Both the position numbers and the translations under genes were made by a program. Shown one piece after another: positions 1 through 11,797 of a DNA stretch of 64,000 bases (position 1 is the stretch's first letter; every line of letters starts with the position of its first letter). The stretch covers positions 5,132,171 to 5,196,170 of the forward strand of contig CP034975.1 in NCBI GenBank assembly GCA_004026145.2, given 5' to 3'. This DNA comes from Takifugu bimaculatus (taxonomy: Eukaryota; Chordata; Actinopteri; Tetraodontiformes; Tetraodontidae). The notes under the pieces are model-generated. The model saw only the letters and a program-made list of their open reading frames with translations, made no database searches and had not been told where the DNA came from.

Positions 1-75
1 TCAGAACATTCCGACCCAGAGTTCGGGCCGACCCGGGTCGGCTGTGCCCACTTACCGTCTGCTCTCTGGGAACAG

Positions 76-1197
76 GCGACCGGCAGCAGTTCTCGGTGGC
101 GGCGCGGAGGCGGATCATGGAGGTGCTGGACGGCGCCCGCGCCAGGCAGCAGGGACGGCGAGGGGGAGGAGCTGAGCGAAGGTGAGGAGGACACCTGGGT
201 CTTTCCTCTGGTTCAGATGAAGCCTCTGGGGATCCAGGTGGACGAGGAGGTCACGCAGGTGAGTCAGAGCAGAACCGGCTCGTTAAAATCATCATTACTC
301 AGCAAAAAAAGCCGCTCACGCACGTTTGTCTTGGCTCCACCCCCTCGCAGTGCTTGCTGACTGACGCCGGGCCAGACTCCACCCTCTTTCTAACCTCGGG
401 TTACTTCAACCTGACCCGGGCCTACATGCAGCTCGTCCTCGGCGCCGGAGCGAACTACCGCATCCTCACGGCGTCTCCCGAGGTCAACGGGTTCTTCGGC
501 GCCAAGGGTGTCGCCGGGGCGATCCCCGCTGCTTATATCCACATCGCCAGGCAGTTCTATCAGCAGGTGTGCCGGCTGGGCCAGCAGGAGCGGGTCCACC
601 TGCACGAGTACCACAGAGCCCGCTGGACCTTCCACGCCAAAGGTCAGGTGACAGGAAGTAGCGCCCGAAAAGAACGCTTCTTTGATTCCTTTTAGATGTG
701 TTTGATGCTGAGTCGGCAGATTAAGGTCAGATTCCCCTAAACGGGCCGCCTGGCTCCGCCCCTCTGCTCCAGGTCTGTGGTACTACCTGGGGGGGCGGGA
801 CCGGCCCTGCCTCACGCTCATCGGCTCGCCGAACTTCGGCCACCGCTCGGTTCACCGCGACCTGGAGGCCCAGATCGCCATGGTGACGCAGAACCAGGAG
901 CTGCAGGAGCAGCTGCAGGAGGTGTGTGTGTGAGTGTGTGTGTGCGTGCGTGCGTGTGTGTGTGTGCGTGCGTGTGTGTGTGTGCGTGCGTGTGTGTGTG
1001 TGTGAGTGTGTGTGAGTGTGTGCGTGCGTGTGTGCGTGTGTGTGCATATGACTGACACGTGCGCTCCCCCCCCTCAGGAGCAGCAGAGGCTGTACCGCCG
1101 CTCCACCGAGGTCTCCAGCGCCACCTTCGAGCAGCCCGACCGCCACGTGCAGCTGTGGGTCAAACTGGTCACTCCGTTCATCAAGAACTTCTTCTGA
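76..1197 (+). CDS. pgs1: PGS1, CDP-diacylglycerol--glycerol-3-phosphate 3-phosphatidyltransferase (3' exons)
   Basis: This mitochondrial enzyme makes phosphatidylglycerol phosphate, the committed step to cardiolipin. Four exons are visible: 76-258, 351-642, 773-921 and 1078-1197, each bounded by AG/GT, with stop TGA at 1195-1197. The C-terminal half of the family is clear: GYFNLT, SPEVNGFFGAKG and WTFHAKG, then the second phospholipase-D-type HKD-like region (SPNFGHRSVHRDLEAQ) and the conserved end LWVK.VTP.IKNFF. The 5' exons lie outside the window. In the first exon the frame changes by one base at about 153: RIMEVLDGARARQQ is read in one frame and EDTWVFPLVQMKP in the next. The exon is 183 bases, one more than the flanking phases allow. 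This is either a sequence error or a real lesion. Family identity is near certain; intactness is not. Confidence 0.93.
922..1046. repeat. (TG)n-rich microsatellite in PGS1 intron
   Basis: Imperfect TG/CG dinucleotide repeat that begins directly at the 5' splice site of the intron between the last two PGS1 exons. The donor GT is itself the first repeat unit, so repeat length changes could slide the donor by 2 bases. Confidence 0.85.
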
Positions 1198-3151
1198 GGT
1201 ACAGACACACCTGGTGGGAGTGTTGCTGCTCTGGGTTCTGGTTCTGGTTCTGGTTCTGGGGGGGGGGACACGTCCTGCTGAGTCAGCGACCTTCTGAGGG
1301 CGCTGGAGCCTCCAACGGTGGCGAGAGCTGATGTTCAGCTTCAGTTCACCGAGGAAGAAAAGACGTCTGAGACCTCCTCCTCTTCCTCCCCCACCCCCCT
1401 CTGCCCCCCCCCCTCCTCTGCCCCCCCTCCCTCTCCTCTGCCCCCCCCCTCCTCTGCCCCCCCCCCAGGAGGAAGTGTCAGGAGCAGCCCAGTGACAGTA
1501 AATGGGTGGTGTCTGTCCGTCCGTCTGTCTTATCAGCACCTGGACAGAGTCGAGTAATCTGCTGCCAACAGTCGTAAATAGACTCTGAGCCCTCGACTGT
1601 TGTTGGGAGGAAGCAAAAGCGTCTGTTTCTGATTATTATGGGATGCCTCCGTAAAACCGTTTACCCTAAATCAAACCAATTCTGGGTGTGAAGGTTGAAG
1701 GTTCACCATAACGCTGGTGTCAGATTCATAAAGACACATTTTAAACGCCACATTACAACGTGCTAATCGCTTTTCACTTTGATAAACACAAACGGACAAA
1801 TTAGAGATTGAAGTTTTTGGGTTTTGGAAGAAATAAGGTAAAATAAGGGGAGTTTTATTCCCTAAAACTCAAACTTTAGAGAGCAGGAGCTGCGCGTGAA
1901 TGCAAAATATACCCGCATCAGCACTTTTAAAGCTTCTAATCACTATAAATGTTTGTGGTTTTATGGCCCATTTGTGTTGTTATTGCTTATCAGTGGCGGA
2001 AAAACAGGTTTGAGGCTTCCCAAAATAACTTGGAAGGAGTGAAAGTATGTGAAGGTGCGCAGCAGCACCGGAGGGAAGAGCAGGTGCCGCTCAGCGCTGC
2101 CCCCTCCTGCCCCCTAGCGGCCGCGTTGGGCTCGACACCTAAACGGCCCCGACAGTTTCTGCTTTTGCACCTTCAGAGTTCAACATGTTAATAATCCAAA
2201 TGTAGGAAATGACCAACTTTGGGATTCGTGGATGCTGGATGAAAAGAGTGAACAAATATGTTTTTGCCTTTCACTCAGAACCGTTTCCTCACTTTCTGAC
2301 CCTGGAGGTCGCCGCCATGATCCGTGCACGAGTCTTCACGAGTCTTCACAAGTCCCGGCGGCTGTTCGATCCGGCGCAGGAAGCGACTCAGACATTCAGA
2401 GACATCATGACAACGGTCCAAAGTCACTAAGGCGGCGAGGCAGCGGCGCCGACAGCTGAGGCGGATGTGCTGAAGGGTTGGAACCCCTGAGGGTTTGTGA
2501 GGAGCTCTGAACGAGCTCAACGCTCTTCCTGCTCAGCTGCAGCACCCGCACAGACTTTTATTCATTATCTTTGTAAATTAAAGGTGTGGCGTGTTTTTAA
2601 AAACTGCACGACCTCTTCTTTTATATCGGCACGGGTTCCACATTACAGGGGATCCACCCAGGATCTGGATCCACCCAGGATCTGGATCCACTTAAATCAA
2701 TAGATGACTTTTAAAAAGAAACCACATAAAAAAAAGAGGTGACGCACACGAATGTTTGTTTCCACAAATAGCTCAAACGGTTCCAGGAAACTCAGCCGAG
2801 CTGCTGGAAAGACGAGGGTTTGATTCTCGAGGCGTGAACTCAGGTAGGAGCGGAGGGTAACAGCTCAGTTATTACAGCTGCCTCGTTACCGTGGAAACGA
2901 ATCCACAATATACGTTAAAGACTGAGTCCAGACTGGCCCTGAGCCCTAAGATGAAGGAAACGGTTCATATTTAAATCTGTTCCAGGAAACAACTTTGTTG
3001 CTTCTAATCTGATTTGAGCCTCGACGGTGTGATCGGAACATCTGGACGAGCCGGTTTAAACGCCTGAATATCGTCACCGTCGTCATTAACGCCTCATTTA
3101 GGATGTAATGAGTGCGGCACAAATGGGAAAAACAAGACTGTGTTGCAAAAC
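1198..3151. other. Non-coding interval: PGS1 3' UTR, then PGS1/CYTH1 convergent intergenic DNA
   Basis: No credible coding exon is visible. It holds a (TTCTGG)n-like run at about 1237-1260, a C/T-rich tract at about 1372-1470, and a 17-bp tandem motif containing ATCCACCCAGGATCTGG at about 2650-2695. An ATTAAA at about 2577 on the plus strand could be the PGS1 polyadenylation signal. The remainder is unremarkable unique sequence. Confidence 0.6.
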
Positions 3152-3157
3152 TTTATT
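3152..3157 (-). promoter_or_regulatory. cyth1: Polyadenylation signal of CYTH1
   Basis: TTTATT on the plus strand reads AATAAA on the minus strand. It lies about 420 bases past the CYTH1 stop codon with no other gene between, so a 3' UTR of about 0.43 kb is inferred. Confidence 0.6.
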
Positions 3158-3572
3158 TGAAACAATAAATTACAAGAAAAACTGACAAATATTCAGCAGT
3201 TTCTTTATTTTCCACCAACCTCAAAGCAAAGTTTTTAAAAAATGTTTGGAAAACACTGAAAGGACCAGATCAGATGTGGCGTTCACGCCTCTGATGTGGT
3301 CATGTGACGCGCCAGGAAAACAGAGGAGAAAAGGACTCGGCAGGAAAATAAAACGAGTCTGTAAATGATGAAAAGGATCAAAACGGTCGCTCCGCCAGAC
3401 GGTCTTCGAGGGCTCCAGAGGACAGAAGCTTGGTAGGAACACGTGTGTGTGTGTGTGTGTGTAGCAGCAGCACAGCTGTCCGTCAGGGCCTCCCTTCCTC
3501 CGTGGATGGGGAACATCTGTCTGGATCCTGGGCAGCAGGTCCAGTTGCCTGGTCCAGGTGAGTCTGGATCCT

Positions 3573-6538
3573 CTAAAGCGCCTTCAGGGACGAGACCTTC
3601 TTCTTGCGAGAGGCCAGCATCTCGTAGAAGGGATCCCTGCTGATGGCGGCTCTGGGGGGGGGGGGGACGAGGGTCAGGCTCCTGCTCACCCTAACCCACC
3701 ACCCACCGGCTCGGACCACAACTCACTTGATGCTGCTGATCCACTCGTCCTTCTCCTCCGCCGTCGGCGCCGAGATGCGGTAGAAAGTGTGGTTGCCCTC
3801 GACGACGCGGCCGTCCGCCTCCGTCTTGCAGGCCTTTATCACCTGGTCTTTGTGGTCGGGGATGAAGAGCTCAAAGCAGTTCTGGAACGGAACAGAACCA
3901 CGGGTGAGTCCTGAGGGAGGGGCGCTTCCTCCTCCCTGGGTGGAGGGTAAAGATGGTGCCAGCAGGTGGCGCTAGAGGAGCTCCTGTGAGGAATAACTGC
4001 AGTTTCATAGAGGGCGCAGCTGACTCACATTCTCAGGGCATCGGAAACAAACAAACCATCAAAGATAAAAGATCCGGATGGAAAACTTTACCGGTTTCTT
4101 GGAATCTTCAACTTCTCGGATGCTCAGATTTTCCAGCGGGATAATTCCTCTGGGTTCTTTGTCCTGCGCAGGAGGAGGACATGAGAGACGTGTTGCAGAC
4201 CGCCTGTCTCCCATCTCATCGACTGGAAATACTCACAGTGGTGTATTCGAAGTAGTACAGGCAGTTGTCTGTCAGGATGAACCAGCGTCTCTTCCAGGTC
4301 TTCACTCGTCCACCTGGGGACAGATTTAAAGCTGAGCTACGACCTCCTTTTGGTGGCTCTGTGCAGCCAAGCAGCAGGTTAAAGGCAGCTCTGTCCAGCA
4401 GTTAGAAGCAGCTCGGTTTGGGTCGCGTTAGCAGCGTGAGGCGGGACACACAAACGCCGAATTCTATGTTCTGAGCGATGTGAAGCTGAAGGACAACAGC
4501 CAATCAGGACTGAGAAGGCGGGGAGGAGAGGAAGCGGTGCAGGGAAAGTGAAGGAAGAGCTGAGTACCTACCTCCTGGAGCAACACATGAAACACAGAGA
4601 GGAATAAAGTCACTGGAAACGTTCGAAACGGCCACGTCAGTAAAGTGTGGTTACACGCCGCGTCCACCAGGGGGCGCGCGCATCAGCAGAATGAATCTGA
4701 ACGTTTAAAAACGTCCTACCGAGTTTCAGGAGCCACCCTTCTCTGTCCGGGTTGAAGAAGGTGTGTGTCAGGTCGTTGCCGTCGTCCTCGGGGATCTTAA
4801 AGGGCTCGTTCTTGATGCTGTCGTACAAGTTCTACACAAACAGCAAAACTGTAGTAATTAGCATGTTTGTTGCCCCCCCCCACACACACACACACACACG
4901 CGCTCGGATGACGCCTCTGGGATGCTGTCGGGCCACCTCACCCTCAGTAGGTCCTCCGGCAGGTCTCCTCCATCGTTGATGCCCCTGTTCATGGCCGTGA
5001 ACCTCTGCACGGAGGGTTTGTCCTTCACGTTGGGGTTGTGCAGGCTGGTGTTCAACATGATGACGGCGAAGGACAACACATAACAGGTGTCTGTGTGACA
5101 ACAGCAGAGGGGTGTGTGTGCGCGTGTGTGTGCACGCGTGTTTGAGGACTTTGCCCAGCAAAATCATCAGAGCTCATCTGGAAAGGTGAGGTTATTTTAA
5201 GGCAGCGCTGTTGCGTCCACCTCTGGAACCATGCATTTGTTGTTGGGATTGATGGTTGCCATGACAGCGGCACCTCCTCACAAGCCTCGTGTGTGTGTGT
5301 GTGTGTGTGTACCTGTGCTCTGGAACACCCCCGGGTTACAGCGGCAGTATCTCTGGGCGAACGCCTCCATCATGCGGTCGATCTTCTGGGCCTCTCCGGG
5401 CAGCCTGAAGCTCCAGAGGAACTGCCGCAGAGCCTGGACCAGGTTCAGGTCCGTGAACTCGTGCAGCTCCAAGAAGGCGTGCAGAACCGCAATGTTGAAG
5501 TCATCCCTGCACGACACAGGAGGACGCACGCCCACGCACGCACGCACGCACAGCAGGGGGGAGCGAGCAGGACAGAAAGAGGATCAACAGATGGAAGCAA
5601 CGTTCACCAGATTTATTAAATCGGATAAAGACGGATCATCTTTCCGCGGTGAGCCAACAGAAGCTAAAGCTAACGCTAACGGGTACAGCGGTGCTCACCG
5701 TTCCCCGAGGTACTCGCCAATAGCCGTCTTGTTAAGCCCCTCCCCCTTGTAGAGAAATTTGGCGATTTCATCGCTCGTGCTCTTCAGGAGAGAAGTGTCG
5801 ATCAGGAAGCGGATCCCCTGAGGGAGAAAGATCCACCCGGGTCACCAAGGGTGTGTTTGATTCACCTGTTGCGGCCTTATAAAGCACGCCAACGTGACGC
5901 CGCCGCGTGACGCCGCCGGTGGATCGGCGTTCCGGAGCTGGTTGATCCCGTCAGGTTGAGCTGCAGCTCGAGGCCGAAGCTTTCTCACCTTCTTGGGGTC
6001 CATGTTGAACTTCTTCCGGCCGATGGCCATTTGTTTGTTCCTCTGCATGCTCTTCCTGGGGACACGGAGCGGGTCACATGATCAGGTCCTTTCTAGTGCA
6101 GCACCTGTGTCATCGGGGCTGCTGCTAAAAGGGTGAGACAATCTAGGGGGGGGGGTGTGTGAGGCTGGTGTGTGTCTGCGAGGAGGGTGTGTATGTGTGT
6201 GAGGCTGGTGTGTGTCTGTGAGGAGGGTGTGTATGTGTGTGTGTGTGTGTGAGGCTGGTGTGTGTCTGTGAGGAGGGTGTGTGTGTGTGTGTGTGTGTGT
6301 GAGGCTGGTGTGTGTCTGCGAGGAGGGTGTGTGTGTGTGTGTGTGTGTCTGTGAGGAGGGTGTGTGTGTGTGTGAGGCTGGTGTGTGTCTGTGAGGCCGG
6401 TGTGTGTGTGTGTGTCGGGGCAGGTGTGTGTGTGTGTGTGAGGCCAGTGTGTGTGTGTCTGTGTGTCGAGGCAGGTGTGTGTGTGTGTGTGTGTCGGGGC
6501 AGGTGTGTGTGTGTGTGTGTGTGTGTGTGTCCGTGCGC

Positions 6539-6574
<36 letters not shown>

Positions 6575-7550
6575 GTGCGCCTGTGTGCGCCTGTGTGTGT
6601 GTCACCTCTCTTCGGTCAGGCCCAGAGTCTCGATCTCGCTGGTCACCTCTGCGATCTCATCCTTCAGCCTCTGAGATGGGAGAAACACAGAGGATGAGGA
6701 GGAAGCTTTGTGATCCAGGAGAACCCTGAAGACCCGGTGACCTTCACCCCCCCCCCACACCACCACCAACCCCCCTCACCCCCACCAACCCCCCTCACCC
6801 CCCCGTGTGGAACAGCCGGCCTGTTAAAGCCTCTCTGGGATCTGAGGCACCTGTTGGGGCTCAGACGACCGCCGACCCACATTTGCTCCACGCCACAGTG
6901 AGAAGACACAAGCATGTGAGGTCGTGGCGAGGAGGCGGGGCCAGACACGTCTGCGGGCGGCAGCCCAAAATAAACGACTAATCACAGACGTGAAAACGAA
7001 GGTCTCCAATTTAAGGCGGATCCTTCAGCAGCTCTGCTCTAAAGGTAGAACACTTCACTCCTTTGGCTGCTTCTGTGTGTGTTTCCATGGTGACACCATA
7101 AGTGAACAGCTTCTTCCACTGTGGGAATGTTTTGCGGTTCATTACCCATCATCCCCCAGGGCGGGACAGGGCGGGGCTTGTGAGGGGGCCCTGCCCACAG
7201 GCTCCGCCCCGTGGTGGAGATGCCCAGTTTCTGACTCCGTGTTCCAGACAAGCTGGATTTCGTTTAAATTCACAGCTTTTGCTCTGCGGCTGCAGAGATG
7301 CAGGCGTTCCTTTATCCTGGATCGGGTGATCTGGTGATCTGGTGATCCGGTGATCTGGTGCTCAGTGACGCTGCCATTTCCCCTTTTCTCACACCTGACG
7401 ACAACAAAGGTCACACACTTCCTGTCCTTCACTAACACCAGATCACACGTCACTGAACTGTCAAATCTGATTGAAAATCATTCCTTTAGGAGGAGGCGGT
7501 GGTCATCGTGACCCCCCCAGGGACAGTTAGAGCACACACATGTAGCCCCC

Positions 7551-7593
<43 letters not shown>

Positions 7594-7651
7594 CAAACAA
7601 AGAGGATCATTTCTTCAGTGGTCATAACCCCTCCCCATACTCTCCCCTCCA

Positions 7652-7739
<88 letters not shown>

Positions 7740-7886
7740 CTGAGGCACACTGGTGTAGACATGGAGGAACACTCAGGGACACGTGGAAGAAGGGCTGGAA
7801 GAATGTGGCGAACTGAAAATACTACAGGAAAACTGCAATTTTGGATTCTCATAAAGAGTGTGTGTGTGTGTGTGCGTGTGTGTGTG

Positions 7887-7922
<36 letters not shown>

Positions 7923-10710
7923 TTACTTGTATGTCATGCAGTAGCTCCTGTTTTCGCCGGCGAATGCTTTCAAGCTCCTGTCGCTCCTCTGGACTGAGGT
8001 CATCAGGAACTGAGGAGAGAAACACCTGAAAATCAGACATTTGAACTGCGGCTCCAGGTTACTATGGCAACACAATCAAATAATCCCCGTAATACCGGTA
8101 ACATCATAACTAACCAAGAACACAACAACAACAACAATAAGAGAGGAAAAATAAGACTGTTCAAAAAACAAATGTGGATTTTGACTTCATATCTTATGGG
8201 TGGACAATAATCAGCCCCAAGAGCGCGCACGTTGGCGTATCCACACGTGCACATCTGCAGCAAACTGATAAGGCGGGAGGGAACCGGGTTGGGCATGAAG
8301 AGAAGGAAGGACCAGCTGGGAGCTTCAAATAGCAGAGAAATGAGGCGCTGAGGGACGAGATCGGCTCTGATCCTAGAACTATTAACCTGGTTAGAGATCA
8401 GATCAGGGAGGATCTGAACTATTAACCTGGTTAGAGATCAGATCAGGGAGGATCTGAACTATTAACCAGGTTAGAGATCAGACCAGGGAGGATCTGAACT
8501 ATTAACCTGGTTAGAGATCAGATCAGGGAGGATCTGATCTATTAACCAGGTTAGAGATCAGATCAGGGAGGATCTGAACTATTAACCAGGTTAGAGATCA
8601 GATCAGGGAGGATCTGAACTATTAACCTGGTTAGAGATCAGATCAGGGAGGATCTGAACTATTAACCAGGTTAGAGATCAGATCAGGGAGGATCTACCAG
8701 CCACATTTCTTCATCCTCACATGTGGGAGACAAATTGGTCTGTGACAGGTGCAACACTGGTGCTGATATCAGACCATTATTCAGCACACACACACACACA
8801 CACACGCACACACACACACACACGCACACACGCACACACACACACACTCATTATAAACCCACAACCTCTCCAGAGAAATGAGACGCAGGATGAGCCTGTG
8901 GGTTTGTGCTGCTGCTACTGATGAGGATGAGGAGGATGAAGATGAGGATGATGAGGAGGAGGATGAAGATGATGAAGATGATGATGAGGAGGATCTGCTG
9001 CCTTCAGACCCAGAAACACACGGGGCCAAAGGTCACTCCCCATCCTTCTGCCTTGCATGGTAGGGCGACGCTTCCTCTGAAGCCACAGACGCCTACGCAA
9101 CCAAAGTTCTGTCTGAAGACGTGATGACACCCTCACGCACACGCACACACTCACGCACACGCTCACGCACACGCTCACGCTCACGCACACGCTCCTGAGT
9201 GCACGTTTCCAGCTAAATGACAGAAACGGCAGAAATGCAGAAGTAGCAACTCCTGGTGACGCACTCAACACCTCCACATTGATGTCACAAGCATGAGGTT
9301 CCTACCAGAGAGCTGCCGTCTGCTGCTCCACAGCACCACTAGGACCCAGTCCTCCACGGCCCCCCAGTCCTCCCACGGCCCCCCAGTCCTCCACGGCCCC
9401 CCAGTCCTCCCACGGCCCCCCAGTCCCAATCCTGGGGTCCTCCAGTCAAGCCTCCCTGCTCCTTAATCCTCAGGAGCTCCTTCCAGAGGGGCGAGAGGAG
9501 GCTAAATGAGGAAGTGTGTACGGGAGTGTGTGTGGGGTGAAAACCCCTGAACTCTCCTCCCACCCTCAGTCCATCCTGACTCCTCCCCCCCGTCTGCGAG
9601 CACGCCATCAACCGTAAGAAGCCCCGCGTGGACGCCAGCCTCCAGGAGAGGGAGGAAGGGAGGGGGCGTTTTGGAGGGTTGAAGAAACGATAAGGAGGCA
9701 GACGTGAGTTTGAGTCACCCGCGCAACCAAACGAGAAATAATAAATCACAAAACAAGGACTGTCTGTTGAGGCTGGACTGAATCAGCTCCACGGGGACGG
9801 CAGCTGACCCCCCTCCGAAGGCACAACACTTTCTTATAGGTCAGGGATACAGAAATACTGTCCATTTCCGTGGTAACAAGCCTGTAATTGTGTCTTTTAG
9901 ATGTCCCGTGGCCTGAACTAACCCGCTCGACACTGATATAATCCTGCATTTATGTTAAAATCCCCTGTTGAGGGGCCGCATTCACACAGCCTGAAGCCTC
10001 CAAAGGCAACAGCAGAACAAAATGGGCCTTGAGACAGCAAAGCAAAACATTGTTGGGTAACAGAGGCAGGAAGCGAGCGCTCTTTACTGGGCATACTGGG
10101 CGCGAGCTGGCCCGGAACGTGAAGTCTGCAGAGAAAAACAAGCGCGCCCTCCTGTCAGGGCGAGAACATTCCTCGTCCTGATTACAGTTCCTCATTTCGG
10201 AGGAGTCATCCTGTGCAGGTTTAGGGTTGTTTCCCAGGGGACCGGCGCATGAGGCACACCCAGCGGGTCCATCCAGGACATCCCAGCGCCGCCGTGGCAC
10301 GTTCTGACCCCTTTTGTGTGTTAATATCAGGGGAGAGGAAACCACCGCCTGACACGGGAGGGCCAAGAGGTCAGATGAAACATGCGTACACAAGCAAATA
10401 AAGTAGGAACAACAAGTGGGGAACGTCTGTTTTTATAGACACACAAACTAGTCATTCACAACTAGTCCAACCCTCATGGGGTCTTGACCCCCCCCCATAA
10501 GAAGCAGTAATAACTAGGAGTTAGAGACTGACGTGTAACTAATGCCAGAGCTGTATCTGCTACGGCTGATGTCCAACCAGCGTGTTGATCTAACTACCAG
10601 CCTGGACTCCTCACGTTGTCACTGTTTGCTAGTTAGCCTGCTAACCTGATTAGCGCGTTTGCATCCTGCCAGAAAAACTTACCCACTCCGTCTTCCGACT
10701 TCAGAACCAT
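3573..10710 (-). CDS. cyth1: Cytohesin-1 (ARF guanine-nucleotide exchange factor), complete
   Basis: Cytohesins activate ARF GTPases at PIP3-rich membranes. Exons on the minus strand are 10710-10683, 8009-7927, 6670-6606, 6055-5989, 5817-5699, 5506-5313, 5090-4942, 4831-4720, (microexon 4574-4572), 4313-4237, 4163-4092, 3881-3727 and 3651-3573. All phases agree and give 399 aa (400 with the microexon), as expected for the family. Exon 1 is only 28 coding bases (MVLKSEDGV). The parts in order are a coiled coil (about residues 15-62), the Sec7 domain (about 73-205) with the catalytic Glu near residue 159 in FRLPGEAQKIDR, and a PH domain (about 260-380, containing GWLLKLGG and VKTWKRRWFILTDNCLYYFE), then a basic tail (SRKKKVSS). 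CYTH1 rather than CYTH2-4 is chosen from sequence likeness and from its PGS1/TIMP2 neighbours. Introns carry many GT repeats. Confidence 0.95.
4572..4574 (-). CDS. cyth1: 3-nucleotide cytohesin microexon (GAG) that makes the triglycine PH isoform
   Basis: On the minus strand the context is a pyrimidine-rich tract, TTGCTCCAG, then GAG, then GTAGGTAC. It is a 3-base exon with consensus splice sites on both sides. The upstream exon ends CTC G (4720) and the downstream exon starts GT GGA CGA (4313). Skipping gives Leu-Gly-Gly-Arg; inclusion gives Leu-Gly-Gly-Gly-Arg. Mammalian cytohesins are known to use the same 2G/3G switch to change PH-domain preference between PIP3 only and PIP3 plus PI(4,5)P2. 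Confidence 0.85.
6157..6601. repeat. GT-rich minisatellite in CYTH1 intron
   Basis: About 440 bases of GTGTGT broken by recurring GAGGCTGGTGTG, TCTGTGAGGAGGGTG and TCGGGGCAGGTG units. It abuts the 5' splice site of the CYTH1 exon at 6606-6670. Long Cys/Val or Thr/His ORFs here are translation of the repeat. Confidence 0.9.
7652..7737. repeat. (CA)n microsatellite
   Basis: About 43 near-perfect CA units within CYTH1 intron 2. A shorter CA run lies at about 7554-7590 and a TG run at about 7857-7920, next to the exon at 7927. Confidence 0.95.
8376..8695. repeat. 40-bp minisatellite, 8 head-to-tail copies
   Basis: ATTAAC starts at 8381, 8421, 8461, 8501, 8541, 8581, 8621 and 8661, an exact 40-base period. 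Units are nearly identical. The recurrent difference is CCTGG versus CCAGG, at the centre of the palindrome TAACCWGGTTA. It lies in CYTH1 intron 1. Confidence 0.95.
8783..8997. repeat. (CA)n microsatellite followed by a GAT/GAG triplet repeat
   Basis: CA repeat at about 8783-8848, then about 75 bases of GATGAG/GAAGAT units at about 8919-8997. The Asp/Glu or poly-Ser ORFs here are repeat translation. In CYTH1 intron 1. Confidence 0.9.
9065..9230. repeat. Dispersed repeat, copy A
   Basis: Shares GCGACGCTTCCTCTGAAGCC, CAACCAAAGTTCTGTCTGAA, ACGTGATGACAC, a CTCACGCACACG array and CACGTTTCCAGCTAAATGAC with copy B at 13801-13933, in the same orientation. Flanks differ. Family not recognised. Confidence 0.8.
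9352..9423. repeat. Short tandem repeat of CCACGGCCCCCCAGTCCT
   Basis: About four imperfect copies of an 18-19 base unit in CYTH1 intron 1. Confidence 0.85.
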
Positions 10711-10957
10711 GTTGGTGCCGCCACTTGAACAGACAGTTCAACGGACAATTTACAAAACGACCTACAAAAACCGAAAAGACGGTGGAATTATCACTGATAA
10801 ATGAGCGCGGAGGTCGAAAGCTAACGGAATTCTGTCACTGCGCTCCAAGTTAATGACAACTGTGGAGACAGACAGCCGGTGTGGGGGGCGTGTCCGTGCC
10901 TGGGGGGGCGTGTCTTTAACTGAGGCAGCCAATAAGAGAACAGAGGGCACAACGCCT
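10711..10957 (-). promoter_or_regulatory. cyth1: Inferred CYTH1 5' UTR and promoter region
   Basis: Sequence directly upstream of the CYTH1 start codon (10710) and before the next repeat block. GGGGGGCGTGTC occurs twice (about 10885 and 10904), a GC-box-like motif. No TATA box or transcription start can be fixed from the sequence. Confidence 0.35.
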
Positions 10958-11158
10958 ATATCTATCTATCGGTCTATCTGTCTATCTGTCTCTCTGTCTC
11001 TCTCTCTCTCTGTCTGTCTCTGTCTCTCTGTCTGTCTCTCTGTCTCTCTGCCTGCCTGTCTGTCTGTCTGTCTGCCTGTCTCTCTCTCTCTGTCTGTCTG
11101 TCTGTCTCTCTGTCTGTCTCTCTCTCTGCCTGTCTGTCTGTCTGCCTGTCTCTCTCTC

Positions 11159-11193
<35 letters not shown>

Positions 11194-11205
11194 GTCTGCC
11201 TGTCT
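10958..11205. repeat. (TCTG)n/(TC)n/(TATC)n compound microsatellite
   Basis: Pyrimidine-rich tetranucleotide repeat just upstream of the CYTH1 5' region. It explains the Arg/Asp/Thr/Gln and Ser/Leu/Cys ORFs. Confidence 0.95.
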
Positions 11206-11797
11206 TGCTCCACCCTGCTCAGTATTTACAGAAGCCTTCCTGAGCTCCAGTTCAGCACAAAGAGGACATGAAGTGTGTAAGAGGAAGGAGCGGCGAGGCG
11301 GGTCTGATAGATGTCCTGTCTGTGAGGGGCAGAGGAAGGGAGGATGCAGGGAAGGAGGGAAGGGAGGATGCAGGGAAGGAGAGAGGAAAGGAGGCCAGAG
11401 GACTGCAGCTGTGCTCTTGAATCGGTGCTTTATTCCATTCGGACGCAGCAAAAACAGGATGTGAGGCTGGAAAAGTGCTGCAGGTCGGGTGTTGAAAGCT
11501 GACCTAAACCATTATTATTATTGTTGTTATTGTTGTTGTTGTTGTTGTTGTTATGACCCGAACAGCAACAATTATATCCTCATTAGACAGAAAAGAGGAA
11601 AGATAGTAATTAAAAACAAAACACACTCAAATGTGTAAAATAAAATAATTTCATTTTTCAGAAGAGAAATTTAGAATAAAACTGCGGAGAAATGACAAAA
11701 AAAGGCAGAAAAGCAGGTGGAAAAGTGATGTGATTTAATAGTTCCAGCAGCTTTGAGTGACGTTTAGACACAGCAGTGGGTAGTTATTATTATTATT

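Noticed and set aside
727..1539. 270-codon minus-strand ORF rich in Thr/His and Gly/Arg
   Set aside because: Antisense of PGS1 exons plus CA and C-rich repeats; no family signature.
5662..5682. GCTAA-type repeat motifs here and near 10630 and 23580
   Set aside because: Short, scattered motifs common in fish DNA; no element boundaries could be shown.
8376..8695. Direct repeats that look like a CRISPR array
   Set aside because: The whole 40-base unit repeats with no unique spacers, and the genome is vertebrate.
10853..11464. 203-codon plus-strand ORF with Ser-Leu-Ser-Val-Cys repeats
   Set aside because: Encoded by the TCTG/TC microsatellite and overlapping the CYTH1 promoter side; no conserved domain.
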